NCBI RefSeq assembly: GCF_003946205.1
Contig: NZ_RHOS01000002.1
Coordinates: 1 to 64,000, forward strand
Direction of reading: 5' to 3'
DNA: 64,000 nt
Source of the DNA: Companilactobacillus keshanensis
GTDB taxonomy: Bacteria; Bacillota; Bacilli; Lactobacillales; Lactobacillaceae
Below are positions 55,297 through 64,000 of the stretch, one piece after another (within the stretch, counting starts at the first letter, position 1; every line of letters begins with the position of its first letter). The notes beneath the pieces are model-generated. The model was not told the DNA's origin. It made no database searches and saw only the letters and a program-made list of their open reading frames with translations. A program made the translations under genes and the position numbers.

Positions 55297-57447
55297 TTAT
55301 TTATCCTGTGTATCGTCATGATCATTTTGATCATTTGATTCATCAGTATTTGATTTATCGTCGCTAGGACTGTCGTCATCTTTCTTTTCTGAAGGGAATT
55401 CGGTATCAGTGTTACCGGATTTTTCTTTAGGATCGTCAGATTTTTGTTTGGCAGCATCTTTAGCTTCAACAGCACGCTTAGCTTGTTCGAAAGTAGCAGC
55501 ACTTTCACTTGGAAATTCTTCTTTCAAGTCACCATCAGGCATCTTACCTGTATCGAATAAACTCAAGATTTCCTTTTCATCAAGTGTTTCATACTTGAGC
55601 AATGCTTCGGCAATCAATTTATGTTGTTCACGATGATCCTCGATGATTTCACGAGCTTGTTCATGACCTTCATCAAGGAAACGTTTAACTTCTTGATCAA
55701 TTGCATTAGCAGTACTTTCTGAATATGAAGGCTCGGCACGGTAACTTCCGCCACCAAATGGTTGACCGTTCTTTTCAAGTTGAACTTGGCCTAGACGATC
55801 AGTCATACCATACTCAGTAACCATTGTACGAGCAATTTGAGTGGCTTGCTCAAAGTCATTTGAAGCCCCTGATGATTGCGAGCCAAAGATAATTTCTTCG
55901 GCTGTACGACCACCAAGCAAACCAGCAATTTGTTCAGTTAATTCTTTCTTAGTAATTAAGTTTTGATCATCCTTTGGAAGCATGATGGCGTAACCACCAG
56001 CCTTACCACGTGGAACGATCGTAACTTTTCTAACAACACGTGAATCGTTTAAAACCAATCCAATAAGAGCATGCCCGGCCTCATGATAAGCAACCATATG
56101 GCGTTCTTTATCAGAAATGACACGATTCTTCTTAGCTGGTCCAGCAATAACACGGTCTTCAGCTTCATCAATATCAGATGGATCGATCTTTTGCTTACCA
56201 CGTCTAGCAGCAACTAGGGCAGCTTCATTAAGTAAGTTTTCAAGATCGGCACCAACGAAACCTGGAGTTTGTTGAGCGATAACCTTTAGATCAACATCAT
56301 CTGTAAATGGTTTATTTGTAGCATGAACTTTAAGAATAGCTTCACGTCCCTTAACATCTGGACGGCCAACTAATATCTTACGATCAAAACGACCTGGACG
56401 TAGCAAGGCGGGATCAAGTACATCAGAACGGTTAGTAGCGGCCATAACGATGACACCTTCATTACCTGTAAATCCATCCATTTCGATCAATAATTGGTTA
56501 AGTGTTTGTTCACGTTCATCATTACCACCACCGGTACCAGAACCACGTTGACGACCAACGGCATCAATTTCATCAATAAAGATAATTGATGGAGCATCTT
56601 TTTTGGCATTCTCAAACAAGTCACGAACACGAGATGCACCAACACCGACGAACATTTCAACGAAGTCAGAACCAGAGATTGAATAGAATGGAACTTTAGC
56701 TTCACCAGCTACAGCCTTAGCAAGTAAAGTTTTACCAGTACCAGGGGGTCCTTCAAGTAATACACCTGATGGGATCCTAGCACCAAGCGATACGAACTTT
56801 CTTGGATCTTTTAAGAACTCAACAACCTCAACAAGTTCTTGCTTTTCCTCTTCAGCACCAGCGACATCAGAGAATCTAACTTTGTTCTTTTTAGGATCTT
56901 CAGGTTTAACTTTGGATTTACCAAAGTTCATAACTCGGTTGGATCCTCCACCTTGTCCACCTCGACCCATCATTGCAAAGATGATGAAGAAGAAGAGAAG
57001 GAATGGTAAGACTAAGGTTAGAATCAATGAAATCCATTGTGAGGATTGTGATTTAGGAGCAGCAGTCGTCTTAACACTCTTAGCTTCCGCTGCGTTATTG
57101 ATTCGTTTTAAAGTATCATTGTTAGGCAATACAGTAGAAGTAAATTGTGTTACTTCAGATGTTGTCGTTGATTGCCTACGACTAAATAGAGAAACTGATT
57201 TAGTAGCCGAAGTCTTCTGAGCTTTCTTGTATTCACCAGTTACTTGATAAGCTCCACCGACAGGCTCAATTTTAAAACTCTTAACTTTTCCTTTGTTAAG
57301 TTGAGTAATAAATTGATCTTGACTAAGCGTTTTAGATTGATCTGAGGATTGACCACCAGCAAACCAACTTGCTGCAAGCACCAAAACAACAAAGAGCAAG
57401 ATATAAAACAGGCTATTATTGATTAACCTATTTCGATTGTTTTTCAT
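55297..57447 (-). CDS. ftsH: FtsH, membrane AAA+ zinc protease
   Basis: A 716-aa hexameric protease that degrades membrane and regulatory proteins. Two membrane segments (residues 10-28 and about 132-155) flank an extracytoplasmic domain. The AAA domain has Walker [17 protein letters not shown] near 232, Walker [18 protein letters not shown] and the second region [19 protein letters not shown]. The zinc site is HEAGH near 454. The C-terminus after about residue 650 is a long, low-complexity Asp/Ser/Lys tail, common in lactobacilli. The ATG follows AGGAGG. It lies downstream of hpt, its standard neighbour. Confidence 0.97.
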   Translation of the reverse strand: MKNNRNRLINNSLFYILLFVVLVLAASWFAGGQSSDQSKTLSQDQFITQLNKGKVKSFKIEPVGGAYQVTGEYKKAQKTSATKSVSLFSRRQSTTTSEVTQFTSTVLPNNDTLKRINNAAEAKSVKTTAAPKSQSSQWISLILTLVLPFLLFFFIIFAMMGRGGQGGGSNRVMNFGKSKVKPEDPKKNKVRFSDVAGAEEEKQELVEVVEFLKDPRKFVSLGARIPSGVLLEGPPGTGKTLLAKAVAGEAKVPFYSISGSDFVEMFVGVGASRVRDLFENAKKDAPSIIFIDEIDAVGRQRGSGTGGGNDEREQTLNQLLIEMDGFTGNEGVIVMAATNRSDVLDPALLRPGRFDRKILVGRPDVKGREAILKVHATNKPFTDDVDLKVIAQQTPGFVGADLENLLNEAALVAARRGKQKIDPSDIDEAEDRVIAGPAKKNRVISDKERHMVAYHEAGHALIGLVLNDSRVVRKVTIVPRGKAGGYAIMLPKDDQNLITKKELTEQIAGLLGGRTAEEIIFGSQSSGASNDFEQATQIARTMVTEYGMTDRLGQVQLEKNGQPFGGGSYRAEPSYSESTANAIDQEVKRFLDEGHEQAREIIEDHREQHKLIAEALLKYETLDEKEILSLFDTGKMPDGDLKEEFPSESAATFEQAKRAVEAKDAAKQKSDDPKEKSGNTDTEFPSEKKDDDSPSDDKSNTDESNDQNDHDDTQDK

Positions 57448-57478
57448 ACATTTCCTCCTAATTAATTAGACGCTACAT

Positions 57479-57506
57479 ATTGTAACATTGGTTGATATTA
57501 ACGCAA
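57479..57506 (-). promoter_or_regulatory. Candidate ftsH promoter
   Basis: Minus-strand TTGCGT (57501-57506), 16 bp, TACAAT (57479-57484), 31 bp before the ftsH start. It would let ftsH be expressed independently of tilS-hpt. Confidence 0.6.
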
Positions 57507-57529
57507 TAATAATTATACCGCTATCCTAA

Positions 57530-58075
57530 TTATTTTGTTGAATAAACCTCTGGGCTCAAAACGCCGACATAAGGCAGGTTACGGTAATGTTCATCGAAGT
57601 CCATTCCATACCCTACAACGAAGGCATCTGGTATCTGAGCACCAACATAATCAACATGGACATGTTTGATTCTTCTAGCCGGTTTATCTAAGAATGAAAC
57701 GATCCTAATGGACTTAGCGTTACGAGTCTTAAATAACTCGATCAAACGATCTAATGTATAGCCAGTGTCGATGATATCTTCGACGATAACCACATCACGA
57801 CCGCTCAATGGTGTATCCAAATCCTTAATGATTCTAACTTCACCAGTAGTTGATGTGTTTTCACCACCATAACTGGAAACGTCCATGAAGTCATATTCCA
57901 TTGGAATATCAATATTCTTAACTAGATCCATCATGAACATCGCGGCACCACGTAAGATACAAACAAACAAGGGATTCTTGTCAGCATAGTCTTTGGTCAA
58001 TTCTTTACCTAGTCGAATATTTGTTTCCTCGATTTTTTCTTGCGATACTAGAACCCTTTCGATATCTGAATTCAT
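57530..58075 (-). CDS. hpt: Hypoxanthine-guanine phosphoribosyltransferase
   Basis: A 181-aa purine-salvage enzyme that joins hypoxanthine or guanine with PRPP. The PRPP loop is VVIVEDIIDTGYTLDRL near residues 95-111. The flexible loop region MDVSSYGGENTSTTGEVRII and the purine-contact DAFVVGYGMDFDEHYRNLPY are present. In Bacillus and relatives Hpt also partners with TilS in ftsH control, and the gene order tilS-hpt-ftsH is retained here. The ATG follows AAGGA. It is 9 nt after tilS. Confidence 0.96.
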   Translation of the reverse strand: MNSDIERVLVSQEKIEETNIRLGKELTKDYADKNPLFVCILRGAAMFMMDLVKNIDIPMEYDFMDVSSYGGENTSTTGEVRIIKDLDTPLSGRDVVIVEDIIDTGYTLDRLIELFKTRNAKSIRIVSFLDKPARRIKHVHVDYVGAQIPDAFVVGYGMDFDEHYRNLPYVGVLSPEVYSTK

Positions 58076-58084
58076 TTCCTTACC

Positions 58085-59389
58085 TCACCTAAAGTCTATT
58101 TTGAAACCATAATTATCTTGTTTAAAATAATCGCTTATATTATAGATTTTTTCAACCCATACTATCTGATTATCAAATAATAAAATAATTGAATGATCTC
58201 TTTGATACTCAGGAACCTTCTTATTAATGAATCGTTTACTTAATTTCTGATGGCGATTATTATCTAAAGTTAATTTATCACCTGCCTGTCTTGTTCGCAG
58301 CATAATTTGCTCAGGAATTTTGTTAACTACAATATCCGCTTCTGAAACTGGAACACGTTTTACAACTAAATTATACCCATTTATTTTGACCGTTTGATTG
58401 ACTTGAATCAATTTTTTTAAATTTATTATGGATTCCGATTTTCGAATTATAAATTGTTCATATGATCTCTGAAAAATCCAATTATCCTCTAAATTAACAG
58501 ACGCATTAGGATGATTATTATCGATCACATCTATTATTTGATCGATCTGTTTATTGCTGACTGAGATGGGTAATTTTCGAGTAAAAAAACTTCCCCAAAA
58601 TAACGTTTGCTGATTATGATCCAAAACCTTTACCGGTGTTAACTTACCAGACAGATTGTGTATATCCATTTGTTGTTCTATCTGGAAAAATTTATCAATA
58701 GCTAAATCAATCAAAGCATTCAACTGCTGATCAAATAAATTAAAGTGTGACAGGACCTGACCATTTTCCTCTTCTAACTCTGGAAAAATATTATTCCGCA
58801 ATCGGTTCCGCATAGTAACGTTTTCAAAATTAGTCTCATCTTGAACGTATTTGATCTGTCTTGTCTTAGCGTATGTCTTCAAATCAGCTTTACTAAATTG
58901 CAATAATGGCCTAACTAGTTGTCCTACTGTAAAATTACGTCTTTGTTTAAGACTTGTGACCTCAAAAATATTTCCTGAACGGATCATCTTCATCAAAATA
59001 TTCTCTGCCAAATCATTGGCGTGATGTGCCGTCAATAATGTATCGTAATTATCACGTTTCATTATTTGAGCAAAGAAGTCATAACGAAATTTGCGACCAG
59101 CTGCTTCCATACCGATATCACTCGGATGATTTTCCCACTTAGTTGTATAGAATTTAAAATCATGTTTCTGGCAAAAAGCTCTTAAGAACTCAACTTCGTC
59201 AACACTACTAGGTCGCAAGTCGTGATCAACATTGATGACGCCAAAATCCTTGTTAGGAAAAAGCTTACTAACTATTGTTAACAAGACCATTGAATCTACA
59301 CCGCCAGAAACAGCGATCAAAACTCGTTTGGCCTGATACTTTTGTAAAACTTTCTTTACTGCTCCGATCAATTCATTTTCTATTCTCAT
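58085..59389 (-). CDS. tilS: TilS, tRNA(Ile)-lysidine synthase
   Basis: A 434-aa ATP-pyrophosphatase that converts C34 of tRNA-Ile(CAU) to lysidine, changing its decoding from AUG to AUA. The PP-loop is VLIAVSGGVDSMVLL near residues 24-38. LLTAHHANDLAENILMKMIR and RNRLRNNIFPELEEENGQVL are diagnostic. The C-terminal substrate-binding domain (MLRTRQAGDKLTLDNNRHQK) is present. It lies between the S1-domain gene and hpt, with a terminator just upstream, so it may have its own weak promoter or depend on read-through. Confidence 0.95.
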   Translation of the reverse strand: MRIENELIGAVKKVLQKYQAKRVLIAVSGGVDSMVLLTIVSKLFPNKDFGVINVDHDLRPSSVDEVEFLRAFCQKHDFKFYTTKWENHPSDIGMEAAGRKFRYDFFAQIMKRDNYDTLLTAHHANDLAENILMKMIRSGNIFEVTSLKQRRNFTVGQLVRPLLQFSKADLKTYAKTRQIKYVQDETNFENVTMRNRLRNNIFPELEEENGQVLSHFNLFDQQLNALIDLAIDKFFQIEQQMDIHNLSGKLTPVKVLDHNQQTLFWGSFFTRKLPISVSNKQIDQIIDVIDNNHPNASVNLEDNWIFQRSYEQFIIRKSESIINLKKLIQVNQTVKINGYNLVVKRVPVSEADIVVNKIPEQIMLRTRQAGDKLTLDNNRHQKLSKRFINKKVPEYQRDHSIILLFDNQIVWVEKIYNISDYFKQDNYGFKIDFR

Positions 59390-59407
59390 ACTGTCCTTCT
59401 TAAATAT

Positions 59408-59450
59408 TAAAAAGCGCCTCGCCTACGACTTGTAAACGAAACGCTTTTTT
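59408..59450 (-). terminator. Terminator between the S1-domain gene and tilS
   Basis: On the minus strand AAGCGTTTCG pairs with CGAGGCGCTT (10 bp, two G-U pairs) around an internal loop of about 15 nt, flanked by A residues and followed by TTT. It lies just after the S1-protein stop. Confidence 0.75.
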
Positions 59451-59457
59451 AATTGAT

Positions 59458-59856
59458 TTAGCTTCTACGGCCGCCACGGCCACCGCGTTTACCTTCAGTA
59501 TTTTTACGAATGGTAGTCATTCTCTCTTCACTTTGTTTCATGAAGTCAGACATCATATCATCAAAATTTTCTACCACCGGTTTATGTTGCGGTTTCTTTT
59601 CAAAGTGACGCTTAGGTCTTGGTCTGTCACTGGCTTGCTTAATGGATAATGCAATCTTATGATCCTTTTCATTAAGAACCAAAACTTTTACAGTATCACC
59701 GACCTTTAGGACATCGTGAATATCTTTAACGTATCCATCAGCTACTTCACTGATGTGTACCATTCCACTTTGTCCTTCACCTAGATCAACGAATGCTCCA
59801 AAATTTGTAATTCCAGTAACTTTACCTTCTGCTTTGGATCCTACTTCAACTGTCAT
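59458..59856 (-). CDS. S1-domain RNA-binding protein (YabR/CvfD type)
   Basis: A 132-aa protein with one S1 RNA-binding domain at residues 1-75: VGSKAEGKVTGITNFGAFVD and SGMVHISEVADGYVKDIHDV are typical. The rest is a basic, disordered tail ending GKRGGRGGRRS, an RGG-like run that could add RNA affinity. Homologues (Bacillus YabR and the Gsp13/CvfD family) act as ribosome-associated or post-transcriptional stress regulators. The exact role here is inferred from family. It lies 22 nt after divIC, as in Bacillus. The ATG follows AGGGA. Confidence 0.9.
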   Translation of the reverse strand: MTVEVGSKAEGKVTGITNFGAFVDLGEGQSGMVHISEVADGYVKDIHDVLKVGDTVKVLVLNEKDHKIALSIKQASDRPRPKRHFEKKPQHKPVVENFDDMMSDFMKQSEERMTTIRKNTEGKRGGRGGRRS

Positions 59857-59878
59857 CTAAATAAAAAAATCCCTTTCC

Positions 59879-60271
59879 CTATTTTTGAAAAGTATTAGCT
59901 GAGTCTGGCAAATTATAAATCTGTTCACCAGGTTTTGAATACATATACTTCTCACGAATATATTTCTCTAGATAGCTCTTATTATTAAGTTGTGACTTTT
60001 CGATCTTCAAATCATGTTTAGTTGCTTTCTGTTTACTCAATTTTGCTTGACTAACTTCAATGTTGCCAACTGTTTTTGAATAAGCTTGATGAGCACTAAT
60101 TATTTGAAATCCTAGTACACAAATCACTAATGCAAAAACAATTCCAATTGCCGCCAATCGGCGCCTATGAATTTTTTGAACATAGCTACTTCGACCAGTA
60201 TTTTTGGAATTATTTATTTGTTTCGGTTTTAAAACTGAGACATTAGAGTTAGCTAATTTATGTACTTCCAT
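59879..60271 (-). CDS. divIC: DivIC/FtsB-family septum formation protein
   Basis: A 130-aa bitopic membrane protein of the divisome. It has a basic cytoplasmic N-terminus of about 37 residues, one membrane helix (AAIGIVFALVICVLGFQIIS), then an extracellular coiled coil (about 60-105) and the conserved C-terminal EKYIREKYMYSKPGEQIYNL. It is thought to form a complex with FtsL and DivIB to trigger septal wall synthesis. The ATG follows AGGGGAG. It is flanked by rqcP and the S1 gene, the standard context. Confidence 0.92.
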   Translation of the reverse strand: MEVHKLANSNVSVLKPKQINNSKNTGRSSYVQKIHRRRLAAIGIVFALVICVLGFQIISAHQAYSKTVGNIEVSQAKLSKQKATKHDLKIEKSQLNNKSYLEKYIREKYMYSKPGEQIYNLPDSANTFQK

Positions 60272-60364
60272 GCTACTACTCCCCTAGAAATTAATACATT
60301 GAGTATACCAATTTTGGGCCTTGATTTGAACCGTTTTCTTAGCTTTTTAATCTAATCTCAACAT

Positions 60365-60607
60365 TTAGTCAATTTCTTCATACATCTCTTCTGAATCGCT
60401 CTTTTTAGTTGTTTCTTTGATGTTAAGAATTCTAACTTTCATAGTTCTTTCACCAAAGTGCATTTCCAAAACATCCCCAACTGAGACATCAGTTGATGAT
60501 TTAGCTACACGATCATTGACCGTAGCACGTCCGTTGTCAGCAAATTCCTTGGCAACGGTTCTTCTTTTAATAATACGACTTACTTTTAGAAATTTATCTA
60601 ATCTCAT
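60365..60607 (-). CDS. rqcP: RqcP (YabO), S4-domain ribosome-quality-control factor
   Basis: An 80-aa S4-domain protein. [20 protein letters not shown] and [20 protein letters not shown] are the conserved S4 segments, with an acidic tail. Homologues act with RqcH on stalled 50S subunits to add alanine tails. The partner rqcH is not in the window. It starts 3 nt after the flippase gene, with GAGTG-type weak RBS, suggesting coupling. Confidence 0.93.
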   Translation of the reverse strand: MRLDKFLKVSRIIKRRTVAKEFADNGRATVNDRVAKSSTDVSVGDVLEMHFGERTMKVRILNIKETTKKSDSEEMYEEID

Positions 60608-60610
60608 TTT

Positions 60611-62164
60611 TCACTCAATCCTCATAATTTTTATTAATAATTTCCCCATTGGCAGTATCCGCCACTCTGATTTATCCAAAATATTTAGTATTTTCGATAA
60701 GTACAAATAGATAATTATGCCCACTGGGATCAATACTAAGCTTATTAAAATACTGTTTACTCGTGTTAAAAACAAATAATGATTAATAAACTTCTCTAAC
60801 GTTCTAACGCATAAGGCCATAAATAGACCTGATGATAACACCTTGAGCGTGAATTTGCGACCGATCAGCAATATTCCTCGATCCTTTGAGTAAATAATCA
60901 ATAGACCACTTAAAATTATTAATTCACTCAAGACCGTTGCTAGCGCTGCCCCGACGATACTAAAATGCGGTATCAATAAAATATTAAGCACGACTTTTGC
61001 TACTAGTGATACTAAGAATATTAACAGTTTAACTAGATTTTTTTCATTATCACTGCTCGTAACAGCTATCATCAGGTTAATCCCTGAAACAATGACGATC
61101 GACATCATATAAACACCTAAGGCAAATGATCCATCTGAATTGGTGAACAGCATCGTGTTAACAACTGGCATCAAAGAGACCAATCCGGCTGTTTCTGCTG
61201 TAGCTAACCACAAACAAACACGCATCATCTTACCGATCAACTGCCTATTCATATCAAATTTATCCGACTTTAATTGCGGCATGATCGTCGAAACAAATGA
61301 CAATGAAATAACAATACCTAATTGGATCAGTGGTTGTGCTCGGTCAAAGACACCTTTTAAGATTTCTGCTTCAGCTAGTTGGTGTCCGGACCTCATCAAT
61401 AAACGCAACATCGAAAACGAATCAATGAACTGATAAAAAATCGTCACACCCGTAAAGATGATTATCAAAACAATCTCTAATCCCAAACCTTTTTCAAATT
61501 TCAGGTCTGATGGCTGATTACTTTTAACAAATGGGTGCCTAATTAACATTGCGACTCCTAAAACTGCTACCGCAAACAATCCACCGATAAAGGCACCGCT
61601 ATTAGCAATCGTACCCATCTGATATTCGTTAAGCATCCCTTTGCCAAATAGCATCGCCGCTCCTATGATCACAATGATCCTGACCAGCTGTTCTGATATT
61701 TGTGAGATGGCACTAGGTTCCATGATCAATTCACTCTGAAAATATCCTCGTAAACTCGCTTCAAACGGAATCAACAAAAAGGTTAACGAAACCGCCCGAA
61801 TTTCATGATACAAATTAATATCACCCATAAAAAATGCTAATTTTCGAGATGAACCCCACAGTAAGATGGTTATTAAAATACATATCGCCGTCAGCAGTCC
61901 AAAAATATTACGCATCAATCTACTTTTAGCAAACTCACTATTTTGCTGTGCAAAAATTTTTGAGATTATTACTGGTAATCCTGATAATGCTAAGACAGAA
62001 AATATCCCATAGATGGGATAAACCTGTTGATAAATGAAATAGCCCCGATCCCCAACAATGTTTTGCAAAGGTATTCGATAAATTGCACTCAATAACTCCG
62101 ATAACAATGAGGCAATAGTCAGAATCCAAGTCCCCTGTATGGCTCTTGAGGTTTCTTTTCTCAT
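60611..62164 (-). CDS. MATE/MOP-superfamily polysaccharide or lipid flippase (SpoVB/MurJ-like)
   Basis: A 517-aa membrane protein with about 14 hydrophobic segments. [20 protein letters not shown] and [20 protein letters not shown] at the start are typical of the SpoVB/YabM group, which flips lipid-linked wall or polysaccharide precursors. Whether it acts in peptidoglycan (as Amj/MurJ-type) or on another polymer cannot be read from sequence. Its ATG overlaps the mfd stop by 4 nt, and rqcP follows 3 nt later. The gene order mfd-flippase-rqcP-divIC matches Bacillus, minus the sporulation genes. Confidence 0.9.
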   Translation of the reverse strand: MRKETSRAIQGTWILTIASLLSELLSAIYRIPLQNIVGDRGYFIYQQVYPIYGIFSVLALSGLPVIISKIFAQQNSEFAKSRLMRNIFGLLTAICILITILLWGSSRKLAFFMGDINLYHEIRAVSLTFLLIPFEASLRGYFQSELIMEPSAISQISEQLVRIIVIIGAAMLFGKGMLNEYQMGTIANSGAFIGGLFAVAVLGVAMLIRHPFVKSNQPSDLKFEKGLGLEIVLIIIFTGVTIFYQFIDSFSMLRLLMRSGHQLAEAEILKGVFDRAQPLIQLGIVISLSFVSTIMPQLKSDKFDMNRQLIGKMMRVCLWLATAETAGLVSLMPVVNTMLFTNSDGSFALGVYMMSIVIVSGINLMIAVTSSDNEKNLVKLLIFLVSLVAKVVLNILLIPHFSIVGAALATVLSELIILSGLLIIYSKDRGILLIGRKFTLKVLSSGLFMALCVRTLEKFINHYLFLTRVNSILISLVLIPVGIIIYLYLSKILNILDKSEWRILPMGKLLIKIMRIE

Positions 62165-64000
62165 TCTTCTGTTTTAACTTTCTTTAATTTATCAAATTCT
62201 TCGGCCATCTTCTGGGCAAAAGTATCAAACTGCTTGAACCACTCACCCTTTTTGACGCTACCAGAATCCAACGTTATCTTAAATTCATCATTATTATTAT
62301 GAACTGTCGCCTTCATAGTTGTATTACCTAAGAATTTGAACACTAGATCACCGGTCAAGTAATCATTAGCTTTTTTTGCAAATTTAATATTTATCATGCC
62401 ATTTCTCATCACAACACTGTTAATAAGTGATTCATCCAATGAGGTTTTCAACAAACTAATATCTAATAAGTTTTGAACCTCAACTGGATACTCACCAAAC
62501 CGATCCAATAATTCTGAGCGAACCTCTTGATAATTCTCCTCTGAGTCGATCTGACGGATACGTTTATACAATTCGACCTTTTGACGCTCATCACTGATAT
62601 AAGTTTTAGGTATATAGGCCTCTAATTCCAAATTCACTTCGGCATTAGTCTTTTCAGATTTAGTATGACCGCGTTTTTTAGCCACAGCGTCATTTAACAT
62701 CTGTGTATAAAGATCAAATCCAACCGAATCAATGAATCCATGCTGCTGTTTACCAAGTAAATTCCCAGCACCACGAATCGATAAATCTCGCATAGCAATT
62801 TTGAATCCTGAACCAAGTTCAGTAAAGTTCTTGATTGCCTCAAGACGCTGCTCGCCCACTTCTGTCAAAACCTTGTTAGGTTTGTACATCAAATAGGCAT
62901 ACGCAACCCGATTGGAACGACCAACACGTCCACGGATCTGATAAAGTTGTGACAATCCATAACGATCCGAGTTCTCCACGATCAAAGTATTGGTGTTTGG
63001 CATATCAACACCCGTTTCAATGATCGTTGTGGTTACCAAAACATCGTAGTCGCCATTTAAATAATCAGAAATGACCCCTTCCATTTGTGTTTCAGTCATC
63101 CGACCATGTGCCGTAGCGATCCTAGCCTCCGGCACTAAAGCCTGCAATTGATTGGCAACTTGCTCCATGTCTTCAACTCGATTGTGCAAGTAAAAGACCT
63201 GACCACCACGTTCCATCTCTCGCTTAATAGCGCTGGCTATAACCTGATAGTTTTGCTCCATGACATATGTTTGAACTGGATAACGATTACTTGGTGCCGT
63301 TTCGATCAACGATAAATCACGCACACCGAGCATCGACATATTCAAAGTTCTAGGGATCGGTGTTGCGGTCAATGTTAAAACATCTACATTAGCTTTTAAT
63401 TGCTTAATTTTTTCCTTATGTTTAACACCAAAACGCTGTTCCTCATCAATAATAAGTAAACCAATATCATGGAACCTCACGTCTTTTGATAACAAACGAT
63501 GTGTCCCTACAACAATATCAAGTTCGCCTTTTTCCATTCTTTCGACAATTTCTTTACTCTGCTTACGTGTCTGGAATCTGGACAAAACACCAATTTCGAC
63601 TGGGAAACCTTCAAATCGATCTTTCATCGTTTCAAAATGTTGTTGAGCTAACAAAGTCGTTGGCACTAAGAAAATAACCTGTTTACCGGCTTCGACCGCT
63701 TTAAAAGCTGCTCTTAAGGCAACTTCAGTCTTACCAAACCCAACATCTCCAACTAATAAACGGTCCATAGGATGATCTTTTTCCATATCTCGTTTGATCT
63801 CATCTGTTGAACGTAATTGATCCGGCGTTTCTGGATACGGAAAAGCATTGTCAAAATCGTGTTGCATTTCATCATCTTTAGGGAAAGCAAAACCCTTAGC
63901 AGATTCACGTTGAGCATATAGGTCTATCAAATCATCAGCAATATCTTCGATACTAGATTGTACTTTACGCTTTGTCTTTTGCCATTCATTTCCGCCAAGT
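62161..64000 (-). CDS. mfd: Mfd, transcription-repair coupling factor (C-terminal part)
   Basis: The C-terminal 600-odd residues of a protein normally near 1150-1180 aa. The N-terminus lies beyond the right edge, and the frame is open to 64000. The RecG-like helicase motor is complete: Walker [19 protein letters not shown], the DEEQ box in [34 protein letters not shown], and motif [21 protein letters not shown]. The C-terminal D7 domain follows. Mfd removes RNA polymerase stalled at DNA damage and recruits UvrA. Start and RNAP-interaction domain cannot be seen. Confidence 0.96.
   Translation of the reverse strand, partial: LGGNEWQKTKRKVQSSIEDIADDLIDLYAQRESAKGFAFPKDDEMQHDFDNAFPYPETPDQLRSTDEIKRDMEKDHPMDRLLVGDVGFGKTEVALRAAFKAVEAGKQVIFLVPTTLLAQQHFETMKDRFEGFPVEIGVLSRFQTRKQSKEIVERMEKGELDIVVGTHRLLSKDVRFHDIGLLIIDEEQRFGVKHKEKIKQLKANVDVLTLTATPIPRTLNMSMLGVRDLSLIETAPSNRYPVQTYVMEQNYQVIASAIKREMERGGQVFYLHNRVEDMEQVANQLQALVPEARIATAHGRMTETQMEGVISDYLNGDYDVLVTTTIIETGVDMPNTNTLIVENSDRYGLSQLYQIRGRVGRSNRVAYAYLMYKPNKVLTEVGEQRLEAIKNFTELGSGFKIAMRDLSIRGAGNLLGKQQHGFIDSVGFDLYTQMLNDAVAKKRGHTKSEKTNAEVNLELEAYIPKTYISDERQKVELYKRIRQIDSEENYQEVRSELLDRFGEYPVEVQNLLDISLLKTSLDESLINSVVMRNGMINIKFAKKANDYLTGDLVFKFLGNTTMKATVHNNNDEFKITLDSGSVKKGEWFKQFDTFAQKMAEEFDKLKKVKTEE

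Overview
The window is chromosomal DNA from a low-GC Gram-positive lactic acid bacterium of the Lactobacillaceae. The evidence is the A+T-rich sequence, strong AGGAGG ribosome-binding sites, Bacillus-type sigma-A promoters, sortase (LPxTG) and lipobox signals, a CcpA-type cre site, and Firmicutes order in the ribosomal and mfd-to-lysS blocks. From memory of protein sequences I lean to Companilactobacillus (the former L. alimentarius/farciminis group), but the genus is not proven here. Most genes lie on the minus strand.

Region 1 (1-16.5 kb) is accessory metabolism and transport. At the left edge is a ketodeoxy-uronate cluster (kdgT, an 84-aa orphan, start of kduI) behind a promoter carrying a cre site and a LacI-type palindrome. 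An aldehyde dehydrogenase and an aldo-keto reductase follow on the plus strand. Next comes a complete 2-aminoethylphosphonate operon, phnD-phnC-phnE-phnE-phnX-phnW. It imports the phosphonate, transaminates it to phosphonoacetaldehyde and cleaves that to acetaldehyde and phosphate. It is headed by 11-bp-periodic TTTACA-like repeats resembling a Pho box. Then come a 14-TM-type MFS pump, a sortase-anchored surface amidase, an autoregulated MarR/ABC-exporter pair with twin identical operators, and a DNA-protein crosslink (SRAP) gene.

Region 2 (16.5-34.9 kb) is the large ribosomal superoperon, read right to left from rpsJ: S10-spc-alpha genes with secY, adk, infA and rpoA, then ecfA1-ecfA2-ecfT (vitamin ECF transporter module), truA, rplM and rpsI. 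Leaders with foldable RNA precede rpsJ and rplM, and an unusual structured element separates rplQ from ecfA1. Region 3 (34.9-51 kb) holds a plus-strand CPBP membrane protease, the str genes (rpsL, rpsG, fusA), a plus-strand prepilin peptidase that overlaps a hydrolase tail to tail, then rpoB-rpoC and clpC. The 3' end of rpoB looks frameshifted. Region 4 (51.1-51.6 kb) is a five-tRNA operon (Val, Leu, Thr, Gly, Pro). Region 5 (51.7-64 kb) is the conserved mfd - flippase - rqcP - divIC - S1 protein - tilS - hpt - ftsH - hslO - dusB - lysS block, with mfd cut by the right edge.

Most of the window is housekeeping. I did not find a clear new defence or mobile system. The points most worth a second look are the phosphonate operon and its candidate Pho box, a tRNA-Pro(CGG) with A37, the rpoB 3' frameshift, the rplQ-ecfA1 RNA element, and several compact promoter/operator/terminator arrangements.
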